Below are positions 47,656 to 55,547 of a DNA stretch of 64,000 nt, piece by piece. The stretch is taken from NCBI RefSeq assembly GCF_900100855.1, contig NZ_FNCB01000013.1, positions 1 to 64,000 of the forward strand, written 5' to 3'. The stretch is from Idiomarina zobellii (GTDB lineage: Bacteria; Pseudomonadota; Gammaproteobacteria; Enterobacterales; Alteromonadaceae). Position 1 is the stretch's first letter; each line of letters begins with the position of its first letter. The translations under genes and the position numbers were made by a program. The notes under the pieces were generated by a model. That model was not told where the DNA came from. It saw nothing but the letters and a program-made list of their open reading frames with translations, and ran no database searches.

Positions 47656-48930
47656 ATGAATAAAACCATGCTTCAACGACGCTCAGGTGAAAGTAAACCG
47701 TTTAATGCCGCGACGCCAGACAGTGATGCGCAGCGCGACCGCGCGCGAATCATCCACTCTTCGGCGTTTCGCAGGCTGCAGTCGAAAACCCAGGTGCTGG
47801 GTGTGGGCGACAATGACTTTTATCGTACGCGGCTGACCCACTCGATGGAGGTTGCTCAGATTGGCTCAGGTATTTGTGAGCATTTAAAGCGAACTTATGA
47901 TGATAATGACGATATTTCACAGCAGATACCGTCGTTTTTTCAAATTGAAGCTACTTGTTTGGCGCATGATTTGGGACATCCGCCGTTCGGTCATGGCGGC
48001 GAGGTTGCGCTTAACTATCACATGCTAGGTCACGGCGGTTTTGAGGGAAACGGGCAAACGCTACGTATTTTAAGCAAACTGGGCGAATACTCTGAAAAGC
48101 ACGGCCTGGATTTGACACGGCGCACTCTGTTGGGTGTGTTAAAGTATCCGGTGCTGCACAGCGAGGTACAACAAGCGGGTTTAACTACCGACACTCCGTT
48201 GAATGCCTTTAAACCACCTAAATCGATTCATGACGATGAAAAAGACGTCCTGGAATGGGTTTTAAAAGAATTTTCGCTGCAGGATCGCAACAAGTTCCGC
48301 ACAAAAATGGAAAGAGATGGCAAGCGCCGCTCGCAATTCAAAGCCTTTGATACCTCGATAATGGAGTTGGCAGACGACATTTCTTACGGCGTGCACGATT
48401 TAGAGGATGCGCTGGCGCTCGGCTTGGTGACAGAAAGGCAATGGCGCGAAGATGTGTTGCAACTGGCGCAGGAAGACAGCCCTTTCATAAAGGAAGCGTC
48501 GTTTTATAACGACAAGCTATTCTCGCCGGACAGCCGCGACCGTAAACACGCTATTAGCAAGCTCATTGGTTATTTAGTGCCGCAAATTTCCGTTCAACGG
48601 CAGCAACAATTCGAGCACCTACAACTGGATTTACAGGCAACACTACCTGCAGAAGCGGAGCATACGCTGGAATTACTCAAGCGTTTCGTTTTCAAGCACG
48701 TCATTCGGAGTGCAGAGGTAAAAGCCATGGAGTTTAAAGGTCAGCGCATCATTATGGCGCTGTTTGAAGCGTTAAGCGATACGCCTGAGCAGCTCCTGCA
48801 GCCTTCCACATTGCAAAAATATCAGCAGGCCAGTAATCCACGACGAGTTATTTGTGATTATATATCCGGAATGACCGACCATTTTGCTCGAAGGCAATAC
48901 AGTCAGCTGTTTGGTACGAGTAGCTTATAA
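47656..48930 (+). CDS. dgt: dGTPase of the anti-phage type
   Basis: 424 residues, an HD-domain triphosphohydrolase that splits dGTP to deoxyguanosine and triphosphate. Metal ligands are His62 (RTRLTHSMEVA), His104 and Asp105 (CLAHDLGHPPFGHGGE), with the later Asp in MELADDISYGVHDLEDAL. The N terminus RRSGESKPFNAATPDSDAQRDRARIIHSSAFRRLQ and the length match the Vibrio/Shewanella dGTPases reported to starve phages of nucleotides, rather than E. coli Dgt (505 residues). It follows the HicAB-like pair after 68 bp. Confidence 0.93.
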   Translation: MNKTMLQRRSGESKPFNAATPDSDAQRDRARIIHSSAFRRLQSKTQVLGVGDNDFYRTRLTHSMEVAQIGSGICEHLKRTYDDNDDISQQIPSFFQIEATCLAHDLGHPPFGHGGEVALNYHMLGHGGFEGNGQTLRILSKLGEYSEKHGLDLTRRTLLGVLKYPVLHSEVQQAGLTTDTPLNAFKPPKSIHDDEKDVLEWVLKEFSLQDRNKFRTKMERDGKRRSQFKAFDTSIMELADDISYGVHDLEDALALGLVTERQWREDVLQLAQEDSPFIKEASFYNDKLFSPDSRDRKHAISKLIGYLVPQISVQRQQQFEHLQLDLQATLPAEAEHTLELLKRFVFKHVIRSAEVKAMEFKGQRIIMALFEALSDTPEQLLQPSTLQKYQQASNPRRVICDYISGMTDHFARRQYSQLFGTSSL

Positions 48931-48931
48931 A

Positions 48932-48956
48932 AAAGGCGCCAAATTGGCGCCTTTTG
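48932..48956. terminator. Bidirectional terminator between dgt and the protease gene
   Basis: GGCGCC / GGCGCC with extended A-T pairs (AAAAGGCGCCAA ... TTGGCGCCTTTT). It has A on the left and T on the right, so it can end both the dgt transcript and the convergent protease transcript. Confidence 0.88.
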
Positions 48957-48989
48957 AGTTCAAGGAGTTGTTTTAGCTCGCGAAGAAAC

Positions 48990-50942
48990 TTATTCCCACT
49001 CGACAAATAAGTCGACGCCAGAATAGGTTCTGTACCCTTTTAAGCTGATGTACCAGCGATCTTCAGCTGGGTTATCAATGCTACAAGACTCGTCATTACC
49101 TGAGCGGTATGGACGGCACTCGTAGTTTGACTCAGTTGGCTGAGAGCCTTGGCGAACGTATAGATCAGCGTCGCCTGAACCGCCGGACATGGTTACATTA
49201 AGCGCTGACATGCCCGCAGGAATATCGACGTAGTAGTGTGACCACTCACCGCTGGCACCTGATAAGTCAGTTGCTGAAGCTGAGCCGCCATCACCTCCAC
49301 CAGTGCTTGGTTCAGTGAATGAACCGGTTAAATTCACACCAGAGAAGCTTGAGTATGCGTTCAGCATAACGTGGTAAGTACCGGCTTGTACGTTCGAAAT
49401 AGTACAAGTTTCAGTGTTACCGCTTTGATACGGACGACAGTCATAGCTTGACTGAGTTGGCTGAGAGCCAAAGCGCACGTATAAATCAGCGTCGCCTGAG
49501 CCACCATTAATATTGAAGCTTAGGTCTGTCGCGCCTGCCGGAACATTCAATGTGTAGTACAAAGAATCGCCGGTAGTTGCAGACAAGTTGCTGACCGTTT
49601 GACCATTGCTCAGTTCGTTGTCTGTTGGTGGCTCTGGATCTCCACCGCCACCGCCTGAGCCGTCACAGCCGTTTGCATCAATGTAGTCAATAGCGTCTTT
49701 AGATTGCGCTAAACCGTAACCAAACTTAACGTCGCGACCATAGTCGCCTAAGTCTTGAGCTGTTGTATTTAGCACGTTACGAATTTCTTGAGCGCTACAG
49801 GTTGGGTGGTGTGACCAAACCAAAGCCGCAACACCCGCAACGTGAGGTGATGCCATAGAGGTACCGCTCATGGTGCCGTAGTTGCCTTGCTGACCAGTGC
49901 CTTCAGGGTAGGTTGAAAGAACGTCAACACCCGGGCCGGCAATTTCAACTTGGCTGTTCTTCTGAGAGAAAGACGCCAGGTTTTTGCTGCTATCAACAGC
50001 GGCAACCGACATCACTGCGTTGTAAGACGCTGGGTAAGACATTGGGTCAGTTGAGCTGTATGCAGAACCGTCGTTACCTGCTGCCGCAACCAGTAAAACG
50101 CCTTGGTTATACAGGTTTTGCATGGCATTGGCTTCGGTTTGGCTTGAACCGCCACCGCCAAGACTCATGTTAACAACGTCAGCGCCGTTGTCGGCACAAG
50201 TTTCAATAGCAGAAACCAGTGAAGACGAGTAGCCCCAACCGCTTTCATTGAATACTTTGACGATATGCAGGTTCGGATCGCTACCAATAACCCCACGAAC
50301 ACCAAAACTGTTATCGAGTGCAGCAATAGTACCCGCAACGTGAGTCCCGTGTGGACCGCCAGCGTCATACCAGTTGCCAGTGCCGCTATCATTGGTGCCG
50401 TTAATAGTACCGCCTAAGGTCCCCATGTCTTCGTGTGGTAAGTCTAAGCCTGAATCGATAACACAGACTTTCTTACCGCCAGCAGATGCAGACGCAACGC
50501 TGTCGTCGACCAAGTCAGCCTGTACCTGGCTAATGCCGTAAGGCACGTCTTGCGCCATAAAACGACGAATACGGTCAACTTCGACGTATTCGATGTTCGG
50601 GTTTTTCTCAAGGCGTTTCTTTTGTTTTTCAGTTAGCTCGGCGGCAACAGCCAAGTTATGGCGCATGCTGAGTTTTACCTTACCGCCAGCTTTTTTGACT
50701 ACGTTGTTCGCACGAGAAATGGCCAGCTCAGAACGTCCTCTGTTGCCCATTTTACTGACAGCGTTACCATTGTTTTTAAATTTAATGATGTAACGCTGAG
50801 GTGCTGAGCTGTCCACTTGTGCTTGAATTTGAGCCTGCTCTTTTACCAGCGGCTGCGCTTGTGAATGGTCAGGAGGTTTAGCAAAAGCCGATGAAACTGA
50901 TACTGCTAAAGCAGTCAGTGTAAGATATTGAATTTTTCTCAT
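48990..50942 (-). CDS. Secreted S8 subtilisin-like protease with two PPC domains
   Basis: 650 residues. Signal peptide (MRKIQYLTLTALAVSVSSAFA), I9-type inhibitor propeptide (about 48-128, QRYIIKFKNNG to NIEYVEVDR), then the S8 catalytic domain with Asp163 (VIDSGLD), His198 (GPHGTHVAG), Asn290 (AAGN) and Ser362 (GTSMASPHVAG). A Gly-rich linker and two PPC domains follow (GGSGDADLYVRFGSQPT and GGSGDADLYVRQGSQPT), which help secretion and are usually cut off. The frame opens at 51059, but Met at 50942 starts the signal peptide. A typical extracellular protease of marine Alteromonadales. Confidence 0.95.
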   Translation of the reverse strand: MRKIQYLTLTALAVSVSSAFAKPPDHSQAQPLVKEQAQIQAQVDSSAPQRYIIKFKNNGNAVSKMGNRGRSELAISRANNVVKKAGGKVKLSMRHNLAVAAELTEKQKKRLEKNPNIEYVEVDRIRRFMAQDVPYGISQVQADLVDDSVASASAGGKKVCVIDSGLDLPHEDMGTLGGTINGTNDSGTGNWYDAGGPHGTHVAGTIAALDNSFGVRGVIGSDPNLHIVKVFNESGWGYSSSLVSAIETCADNGADVVNMSLGGGGSSQTEANAMQNLYNQGVLLVAAAGNDGSAYSSTDPMSYPASYNAVMSVAAVDSSKNLASFSQKNSQVEIAGPGVDVLSTYPEGTGQQGNYGTMSGTSMASPHVAGVAALVWSHHPTCSAQEIRNVLNTTAQDLGDYGRDVKFGYGLAQSKDAIDYIDANGCDGSGGGGGDPEPPTDNELSNGQTVSNLSATTGDSLYYTLNVPAGATDLSFNINGGSGDADLYVRFGSQPTQSSYDCRPYQSGNTETCTISNVQAGTYHVMLNAYSSFSGVNLTGSFTEPSTGGGDGGSASATDLSGASGEWSHYYVDIPAGMSALNVTMSGGSGDADLYVRQGSQPTESNYECRPYRSGNDESCSIDNPAEDRWYISLKGYRTYSGVDLFVEWE

Positions 50943-51169
50943 ACCAGATTTGTCTCTTTTTGTTTTTATGAGTGGCTGTAAGAAGCCATGAATGAAAGCA
51001 GCAGGGGATACGACGTTTGGCTGCCTGAAAATGACGTCGTTTGACATCATTTGCAACATTTAATAACAAAATTTGAACAATTCAAAGCCTTTGAACGTAA
51101 AGATTGTTTAAAGGTTAAACATTATTTATACACCTGATATTTTATTATTCGTATCGATAGGAGGGTAGT

Positions 51170-51646
51170 TTGTCTGAAATAAACCAATACTTAATGCGCT
51201 GTATTGAGCTAGCAGAAGAGGCTCTGGCAGCAGGAGATGCTCCTTTCGGCTCGGTTTTAGTAGACTCTTCCGGAGAGGTTCTAAAAGAAGATCGCAACAG
51301 GGTGAATACGGTTGATAAAACCTACCACCCTGAAATTGAGCTAGCGCGCTGGGCAGCGAAAAACCTCACTTTAGAGCAGCGCCAAAACACGACCATGTAT
51401 ACATCGGGAGAGCATTGCCCGATGTGTTCTGCTGCACATGGCTGGGCGGAACTGGGAAAAGTCGTTTACATTCACTCTACTGAACAACTGACAAAATGGC
51501 ATAACGAGTTTGGTATTAATGGCTCCCGTGTCAGTCAGCTACCTATTCAGAAAATTGCTCCTGACGTAGCGGTTGAAGGGCCCGTCGATAACCTAGTGCC
51601 TATTATGTACGAACTACATAAGGCATATGTGGAAAAGAGTGCCTAA
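51170..51646 (+). CDS. Nucleoside deaminase family protein
   Basis: 158 residues, cytidine-deaminase-like fold. Zinc site: YHPEIELARWA (His-Pro-Glu instead of the common His-Ala-Glu) and SGEHCPMCSAAHGWAEL (PCxxC with the first Cys in CPMC). It resembles guanine deaminase or tRNA-type deaminases. The substrate is unknown. The start is TTG, supported by a strong AGGAGGG 8 nt upstream and no nearby ATG in frame. The stop is directly followed by the truncated vapC on the other strand. Confidence 0.85.
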   Translation: MSEINQYLMRCIELAEEALAAGDAPFGSVLVDSSGEVLKEDRNRVNTVDKTYHPEIELARWAAKNLTLEQRQNTTMYTSGEHCPMCSAAHGWAELGKVVYIHSTEQLTKWHNEFGINGSRVSQLPIQKIAPDVAVEGPVDNLVPIMYELHKAYVEKSA

Positions 51647-51790
51647 CTAGCGGTAGGCGGGGCTCGGTTCGTTCACTGAGCTTACAGAGAGTTCGCGAGA
51701 GTGCTCATCAAAAATAGGTGCTAAATAAGCTGGTCGGTTCTTCATAATGTAAATACAGATATTGGTATCCAGCATATATCGTAAATTCAT
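51647..51790 (-). pseudogene. vapC: Truncated VapC toxin (PIN domain N terminus)
   Basis: 47 codons reading MNLRYMLDTNICIYIMKNRP, then AYLAPIFDEHSRELSVSSVN and EPSPAYR, then stop. LDTNICIYIMKNRP is the start of a VapC-type PIN nuclease (first metal Asp in LDTN), and RELSVSSVNE is where the second strand and helix begin. About two thirds of the domain is missing, including the remaining acidic residues, so it is inactive. It overlaps vapB by 4 bp, the normal vapBC arrangement. The break lies at the end of the deaminase gene. Confidence 0.85.
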
Positions 51791-52017
51791 AGTTGCTCGC
51801 GCTCCTGCTCTTGAGGCTGTTCACGCTCAACCATAAAGTCGTCACTGGCAGGCTCACCACTAAACCAAGAAGCCCAACTGGTTCTCGCCGGAGTAATAAT
51901 TCGGCTTTCACCAACGACTAACACTTCAACTTCTTTTACATCTTCAGAAAAAGCGACGTCTTTTGGCAACCGAACCGCTTGCGTTTTATTGCTTTTGAAA
52001 AGTGTTGTTTTGGTCAT
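51787..52017 (-). CDS. vapB: VapB antitoxin (AbrB/SpoVT type)
   Basis: 76 residues. The swapped-hairpin DNA-binding part (TTLFKSNKTQAVRLPKDVAF) and the toxin-binding tail (TSWASWFSGEPASDDFMVERE) match VapB antitoxins. The partner VapC is truncated, so this is now an orphan antitoxin, possibly kept as a regulator or as protection against a related toxin. An inverted repeat at 52027-52049 lies just upstream. Confidence 0.9.
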   Translation of the reverse strand: MTKTTLFKSNKTQAVRLPKDVAFSEDVKEVEVLVVGESRIITPARTSWASWFSGEPASDDFMVEREQPQEQEREQL

Positions 52018-52026
52018 AACTTACTT

Positions 52027-52049
52027 TGTATATCCAATTTGAATATACA
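52027..52049. promoter_or_regulatory. vapB operator
   Basis: TGTATAT and ATATACA, perfect 7-bp arms with a 9-bp spacer, 9 bp upstream of the vapB start. It fits autorepression by a VapB dimer. Confidence 0.65.
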
Positions 52050-52162
52050 TATTTTAGTTGAGCTATATGATATGAGCTGTCAAATGTGTTACTTACGTTT
52101 GTGGTTTTTGCGCTTACTCATTTCCGCTATACTCTGCTTAAATTCCGTAGTGCAGAAAAGTT

Positions 52163-52819
52163 ATGTCCAAGAAAAAACAAGAGTCGATTGTACTCGAAAC
52201 CCCAACAGGCTCCGACCACGTTTTATTACACTCCTGCTGTGCGCCGTGCTCTGGGGAAGTTATGGAACGTATGGCAGAAGCGGGCATCAAGTTTACGATT
52301 TTCTTCTATAACCCGAATATTCATCCGGAAAAAGAGTACTTGCTGCGTAAAGAAGAGAATATCCGCTTCGCTGAGAAGCTTGGCGTGGACTTTATTGACT
52401 GTGACTATGACACGAAGAACTGGTTCGAAAGAGTGAAAGGTCTCGAGTGGGAACCGGAACGAGGTGAGCGCTGCACGGTTTGTTTTGATATGCGCTTTGA
52501 GCGCACAGCGTTATATGCGTATGAAAACGGCTTTGACACCATTACCAGTTGCTTGGGTATTTCACGCTGGAAAAATATGCAGCAAATAAATGACTGTGGT
52601 CAGCGTGCGGTTGCACGTTATCCCGGATTGCATTACTGGACGTTTAACTGGCGTAAAAAAGGCGGCTCTGCCCGTATGGTGGAAATTGCCAAGCGAGAAC
52701 GTTTTTATCAGCAGGAGTATTGTGGTTGTGTTTATTCGCTTCGCGATACCAACCGCTGGCGCCTGCAAAATGGACGAGATCGAATTAAAATTGGTGTGGA
52801 ATATTATTCCGCCGATTAA
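52163..52819 (+). CDS. queH: Epoxyqueuosine reductase QueH
   Basis: 218 residues. It converts epoxyqueuosine to queuosine in tRNA, the non-cobalamin alternative to QueG. The iron-sulfur and catalytic cysteines are visible: HSCCAPCS (Cys25, 26, 29), CTVCFDMR (Cys104, 107) and [11 protein letters not shown] (Cys187, 189). A TATACT -10-like element sits about 35 bp upstream of the start. Confidence 0.95.
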   Translation: MSKKKQESIVLETPTGSDHVLLHSCCAPCSGEVMERMAEAGIKFTIFFYNPNIHPEKEYLLRKEENIRFAEKLGVDFIDCDYDTKNWFERVKGLEWEPERGERCTVCFDMRFERTALYAYENGFDTITSCLGISRWKNMQQINDCGQRAVARYPGLHYWTFNWRKKGGSARMVEIAKRERFYQQEYCGCVYSLRDTNRWRLQNGRDRIKIGVEYYSAD

Positions 52820-52856
52820 AAAAGCCCCAGACGCTGGGAAGAAAGACGTCCGGGGC
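52818..52856 (-). terminator. Minus-strand terminator of a lost outer-membrane gene
   Basis: On the minus strand the stem GCCCCGGACG / CGTCTGGGGC (10 bp, one mismatch, 13-nt loop) is followed by six T. It lies 23 bp beyond the stop of the minus-strand gene tail at 52880-52930. It has no T-run on the plus strand, so it is not a queH terminator. Confidence 0.7.
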
Positions 52857-52879
52857 CACACGTGAAAGCGTTTAACCTA

Positions 52880-52930
52880 TTAGAACTGGTAACTTACTGT
52901 TGCTGAATATTGAACACTCTCAGGTAAGAA
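52880..52930 (-). pseudogene. 3' tail of an outer-membrane beta-barrel gene
   Basis: The minus strand reads FLPESVQYSATVSYQF then stop. An alternating final strand ending in Phe is the signature of an outer-membrane beta-barrel C terminus, probably a TonB-dependent receptor. It is followed by its own terminator. The rest of the gene is missing; upstream it runs into the tail of another receptor gene on the other strand. Confidence 0.65.
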
Positions 52931-53057
52931 CTTAGATCTAAGCCTGAACGTCAATAACCTGTTCGATGAGAAGTATTACTCAAGTATCGACTTCTATAAT
53001 CAAGGCTTCTTCGGCGCAGAGCGCAATTTTGAGCTGAGCCTTAAATACGCGTGGTAA
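52914..53057 (+). pseudogene. 3' tail of a TonB-dependent receptor gene
   Basis: The plus strand reads SGKNLDLSLNVNNLFDEKYY, then SSIDFYNQGFFGAERNFELS, then LKYAW and stop. 'LxVxNLFDExYY ... G..GaeRnfelslkY-aromatic' is the canonical end of TonB-dependent receptors. Stops close the frame at 52911-52913, so only about 43 residues of a receptor of usually 600 to 900 residues remain. Confidence 0.8.
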
Positions 53058-53076
53058 GTTAACTGCGTAATCACAG

Positions 53077-53110
53077 AAAGGGCAGTGCAACAACACTGCC
53101 CTTTTCTTTT
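53077..53110 (+). terminator. Terminator of the lost receptor gene
   Basis: AAAGGGCAGTG / CACTGCCCTTT, an 11-bp perfect stem with loop CAACAA and a T-rich tail. It ends 65 bp before the ctlX start. Confidence 0.9.
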
Positions 53111-53174
53111 GTCCGTTGCTAAGCCCTCTGCAACTTGCTATAAATGCGCGCAAATTTTTTATGAACCAAGCTAT

Positions 53175-54071
53175 ATGAATCAGTCTTCGAATATCGTTGT
53201 TATGGTGCGCCCGCATCACTTTGCATCGAACCCGGAAACTATGGGCGATAATGCTTTTCAGTCACTGGCGAAAGACGGCGTTAACGTTGCTGAAGCGGCA
53301 TACAACGAAGTGACCGAAGCGGTCAACAAGCTGCGTGAGCACGGTGTTCAGGTGCACTTATTCGAGGATGAAACCACAGAAACACCTGACTCGGTATTTC
53401 CCAACAACTGGTTCAGCACTCATGCCTCTGGCGAGCTGGTTCTATACCCTATGTATTGTGAAAACCGCCGCAAAGAGCGTCGTCCGGACATTATTGAATT
53501 TCTTCGTAATGAATATGGCTATCAACAGCTTATTGATTTAAGCGCGCAGGAAAACGATGGCGTATTCCTTGAAGGCACGGGATCTATTGTGTTCGACCAT
53601 GAACATAAGCTTGCTTATGCCGCCCGATCTAAGCGCATGCACGAAAGTGTGCTGAAAGAGCTTTGCCTAAAACTGAATTACAAACCCGTGGCGTTCAATG
53701 CAACCAGCCGAGACGGCAAGCCGGTGTATCACACCAATGTGCTTATGGCTGTTGGCAGTGAGTTTGTCATGGCGTCCGCTGAGATGATTCGTGATGACAA
53801 AGAACGGCGCCGGTTTATGGATACGGTTGCAGCAAGTGGTAAAGAGCTGGTGCAGTTGACTGAAGCTCAAATAGAGCACTTTGCCGGTAATACTCTGGAG
53901 TTAGAGGCAGATGGGCGCAAATTATTGGCTATTTCTGCAACCGCTTATAACGCTTTAAGTGCTGAACAGATCCAAAAACTGGAGCAATGGGTGACACTCG
54001 TACCCATTAACGTGCCTACCGTTGAACTGGGCGGCGGTTCTATTCGATGCATGCTGGCGCAGATTTTCTAA
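53175..54071 (+). CDS. ctlX: Citrulline/arginine deiminase-related hydrolase CtlX
   Basis: 298 residues of the amidinotransferase fold. N terminus VVMVRPHHFASNPETMGDNAFQ, active-site regions DSVFPNNWFSTH, catalytic His in VYHTNVLMAVG and catalytic Cys in GGGSIRCMLAQIF. The family hydrolyses citrulline or related ureido compounds. The frame opens at 53085 inside the preceding terminator, so Met at 53175 is preferred. Single-gene unit. Confidence 0.92.
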   Translation: MNQSSNIVVMVRPHHFASNPETMGDNAFQSLAKDGVNVAEAAYNEVTEAVNKLREHGVQVHLFEDETTETPDSVFPNNWFSTHASGELVLYPMYCENRRKERRPDIIEFLRNEYGYQQLIDLSAQENDGVFLEGTGSIVFDHEHKLAYAARSKRMHESVLKELCLKLNYKPVAFNATSRDGKPVYHTNVLMAVGSEFVMASAEMIRDDKERRRFMDTVAASGKELVQLTEAQIEHFAGNTLELEADGRKLLAISATAYNALSAEQIQKLEQWVTLVPINVPTVELGGGSIRCMLAQIF

Positions 54072-54119
54072 GCCGACTTTACTATAAATCAGCTTTATAA
54101 AATAAATTGAAAATATTCT

Positions 54120-54147
54120 TTGACATTATAATAAATGAGCGTACAGT
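54120..54147 (+). promoter_or_regulatory. Promoter of the cold-shock gene
   Basis: TTGACA (54120-54125), 16 bp, TACAGT (54142-54147). It gives a leader of about 165 nt before the cold-shock start codon, the length known for cspA-type transcripts. Other AT-rich -10 candidates nearby cannot be excluded. Confidence 0.5.
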
Positions 54148-54152
54148 GGGCG

Positions 54153-54320
54153 GCGTTGGATAAGAAACAGATAGTTAAACACTCCTCTACGTCACATTAT
54201 TAGAAGTAATCGTCTCGTCCTGTAGTTTTAAGTTTCACATTTTTTACCCCGCACGATCATCGGCATCGAGATTGTCTCGGTCCGGTACTTTTATAGTTTT
54301 AAAAATTTCAGGATATTATT
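54153..54320 (+). promoter_or_regulatory. Long 5' leader of the cold-shock gene
   Basis: About 165 nt without a gene. It contains a small hairpin CGAGA/TCTCG (around 54270-54285) and an AGGATATT ribosome-binding site. Long structured leaders act as cold thermosensors in cspA of E. coli; that role here is inferred from length and position. Confidence 0.5.
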
Positions 54321-54530
54321 ATGTCTAATACAGTAAACGGTGTTGTTAAGTGGTTTAACGAAGCAAAAGGTTTTGGTTTTATCGAGCAGCAAGGTGGTGC
54401 AGACGTATTTGCTCACTTTAGCGCGATTGTAAGCGACGGTTTCAAAACCTTAGCTGAAGGCCAACGCGTTTCTTTCTCAGTGACCCAAGGCCCGAAAGGC
54501 CCTCAAGCTGAGAACATTCAAGCGCTATAA
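54321..54530 (+). CDS. CspA family cold-shock protein
   Basis: 69 residues, a single cold-shock domain. RNP1 is KGFGFIEQ and RNP2 is [23 protein letters not shown] is typical. It binds single-stranded RNA and DNA and melts mRNA structure at low temperature. The long leader upstream suggests post-transcriptional control. Confidence 0.97.
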   Translation: MSNTVNGVVKWFNEAKGFGFIEQQGGADVFAHFSAIVSDGFKTLAEGQRVSFSVTQGPKGPQAENIQAL

Positions 54531-54580
54531 TCCCTTGCGGATAGAGCCCTTGAAGTCGCTTTAAGCGAACCAAATTTAAG

Positions 54581-54606
54581 AAGCAGCCTACGGGCTGCTT
54601 TTTTTG
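54581..54606 (+). terminator. Terminator of the cold-shock gene
   Basis: AAGCAGCC / GGCTGCTT, 8-bp perfect stem with a 4-nt loop and a run of seven T. Confidence 0.93.
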
Positions 54607-54668
54607 TGCCTGAATTTTGTCGCGAAACCCCGTAAACTTAAGCTTTAAAATTAATAAGAGCTTCCGCC

Positions 54669-55499
54669 GTGATACAACCGTTTGACCAACTCATTTGTCC
54701 ATTAGATAAACAGCCTTTGCAGCTGAATGAGCGTACGTGGTGCTGCGACAATGGTCATAGCTTTGATATTGCGAAGCAAGGTTACGTCAACTTGTTGCCG
54801 GTACAGAATAAACGCTCGAAAGACCCCGGTGACAGCAAAGCGATGGTGCAGGCAAGGCGTCATTTTTTGAGTCAGGGCTTTTATCAGCCATTGGCTGACG
54901 CGCTGTCAGATAGTGTGTTATCGGTTGGCGATCAGTCAATTTTAGACGCGGGCTGTGGTGAGGGATATTACCTTCAAAGCATTGTGTGTAAAGCTGAGCA
55001 GCGTGACGTATCGTTAGAGGTTGCAGCGCTGGATATCTCAAAATGGGCGGTACAGGCAGCCGCAAAGCAAGATAAGCGCTTGAGCTGGATGGTGGCATCT
55101 AATAACGCGATTCCATTGGCAGACAATAGTGTCGATACCATTTTATGTGTATTTGGTTTTCCGGTGGAAGCTGAGTTTAAGCGGGTTTTAAAACCGGGTG
55201 GTCGATTGATTATGGTTGATCCGGCTTCTGAGCACTTAATCGAACTCAAACGAATAATTTACCCAGAAATAAAAGCAAAATCCGAACACTTACCAGTCTC
55301 CGAAAAAGGTTGGGTTTTGTCATCAGAAGAGAGAATCAGTTTTAAAGTTGAGTTGCCTGATACTGAAGCCGTACATGACCTACTCACCATGACACCACAC
55401 CTCTACCGTGCTAGTAAAGAAGGCATAGAAAAGGCAGAAAAGCTACAAAGCTTGGCCATAACGGCTGATGTATGGGTACGTGTTTTTAGCCTTAAATAG
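54669..55499 (+). CDS. rlmA: 23S rRNA (guanine-N1)-methyltransferase RlmA
   Basis: 276 residues from a GTG start. N-terminal zinc finger ICPLDKQPL...WCCDNGHSFDIAKQGYVNLL, then a class I SAM-dependent domain with ILDAGCGEGYYLQ (motif I) and DTILCVFGFPVEAEFKRVLKPGG. It methylates G745-type guanine in 23S rRNA; in some bacteria the paralogue acts at G748. QARRHFLSQGFYQPL is typical of RlmA. Confidence 0.94.
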   Translation: MIQPFDQLICPLDKQPLQLNERTWCCDNGHSFDIAKQGYVNLLPVQNKRSKDPGDSKAMVQARRHFLSQGFYQPLADALSDSVLSVGDQSILDAGCGEGYYLQSIVCKAEQRDVSLEVAALDISKWAVQAAAKQDKRLSWMVASNNAIPLADNSVDTILCVFGFPVEAEFKRVLKPGGRLIMVDPASEHLIELKRIIYPEIKAKSEHLPVSEKGWVLSSEERISFKVELPDTEAVHDLLTMTPHLYRASKEGIEKAEKLQSLAITADVWVRVFSLK

Positions 55500-55547
55500 T
55501 TTGCTAAGATAAACCTCAACATAAAGAAGAGCTTCTGGAGGCTTGGG

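Noticed and set aside
48932-48956. GGCGCC inverted repeat as a mobile-element end
   Set aside because: Flanking A and T runs and the position between convergent genes make it an ordinary bidirectional terminator.
52824-52856. Hairpin after queH as a queH terminator
   Set aside because: On the plus strand it is followed by CACACGTG, not T. The T-run is on the minus strand, so it belongs to the lost minus-strand gene.
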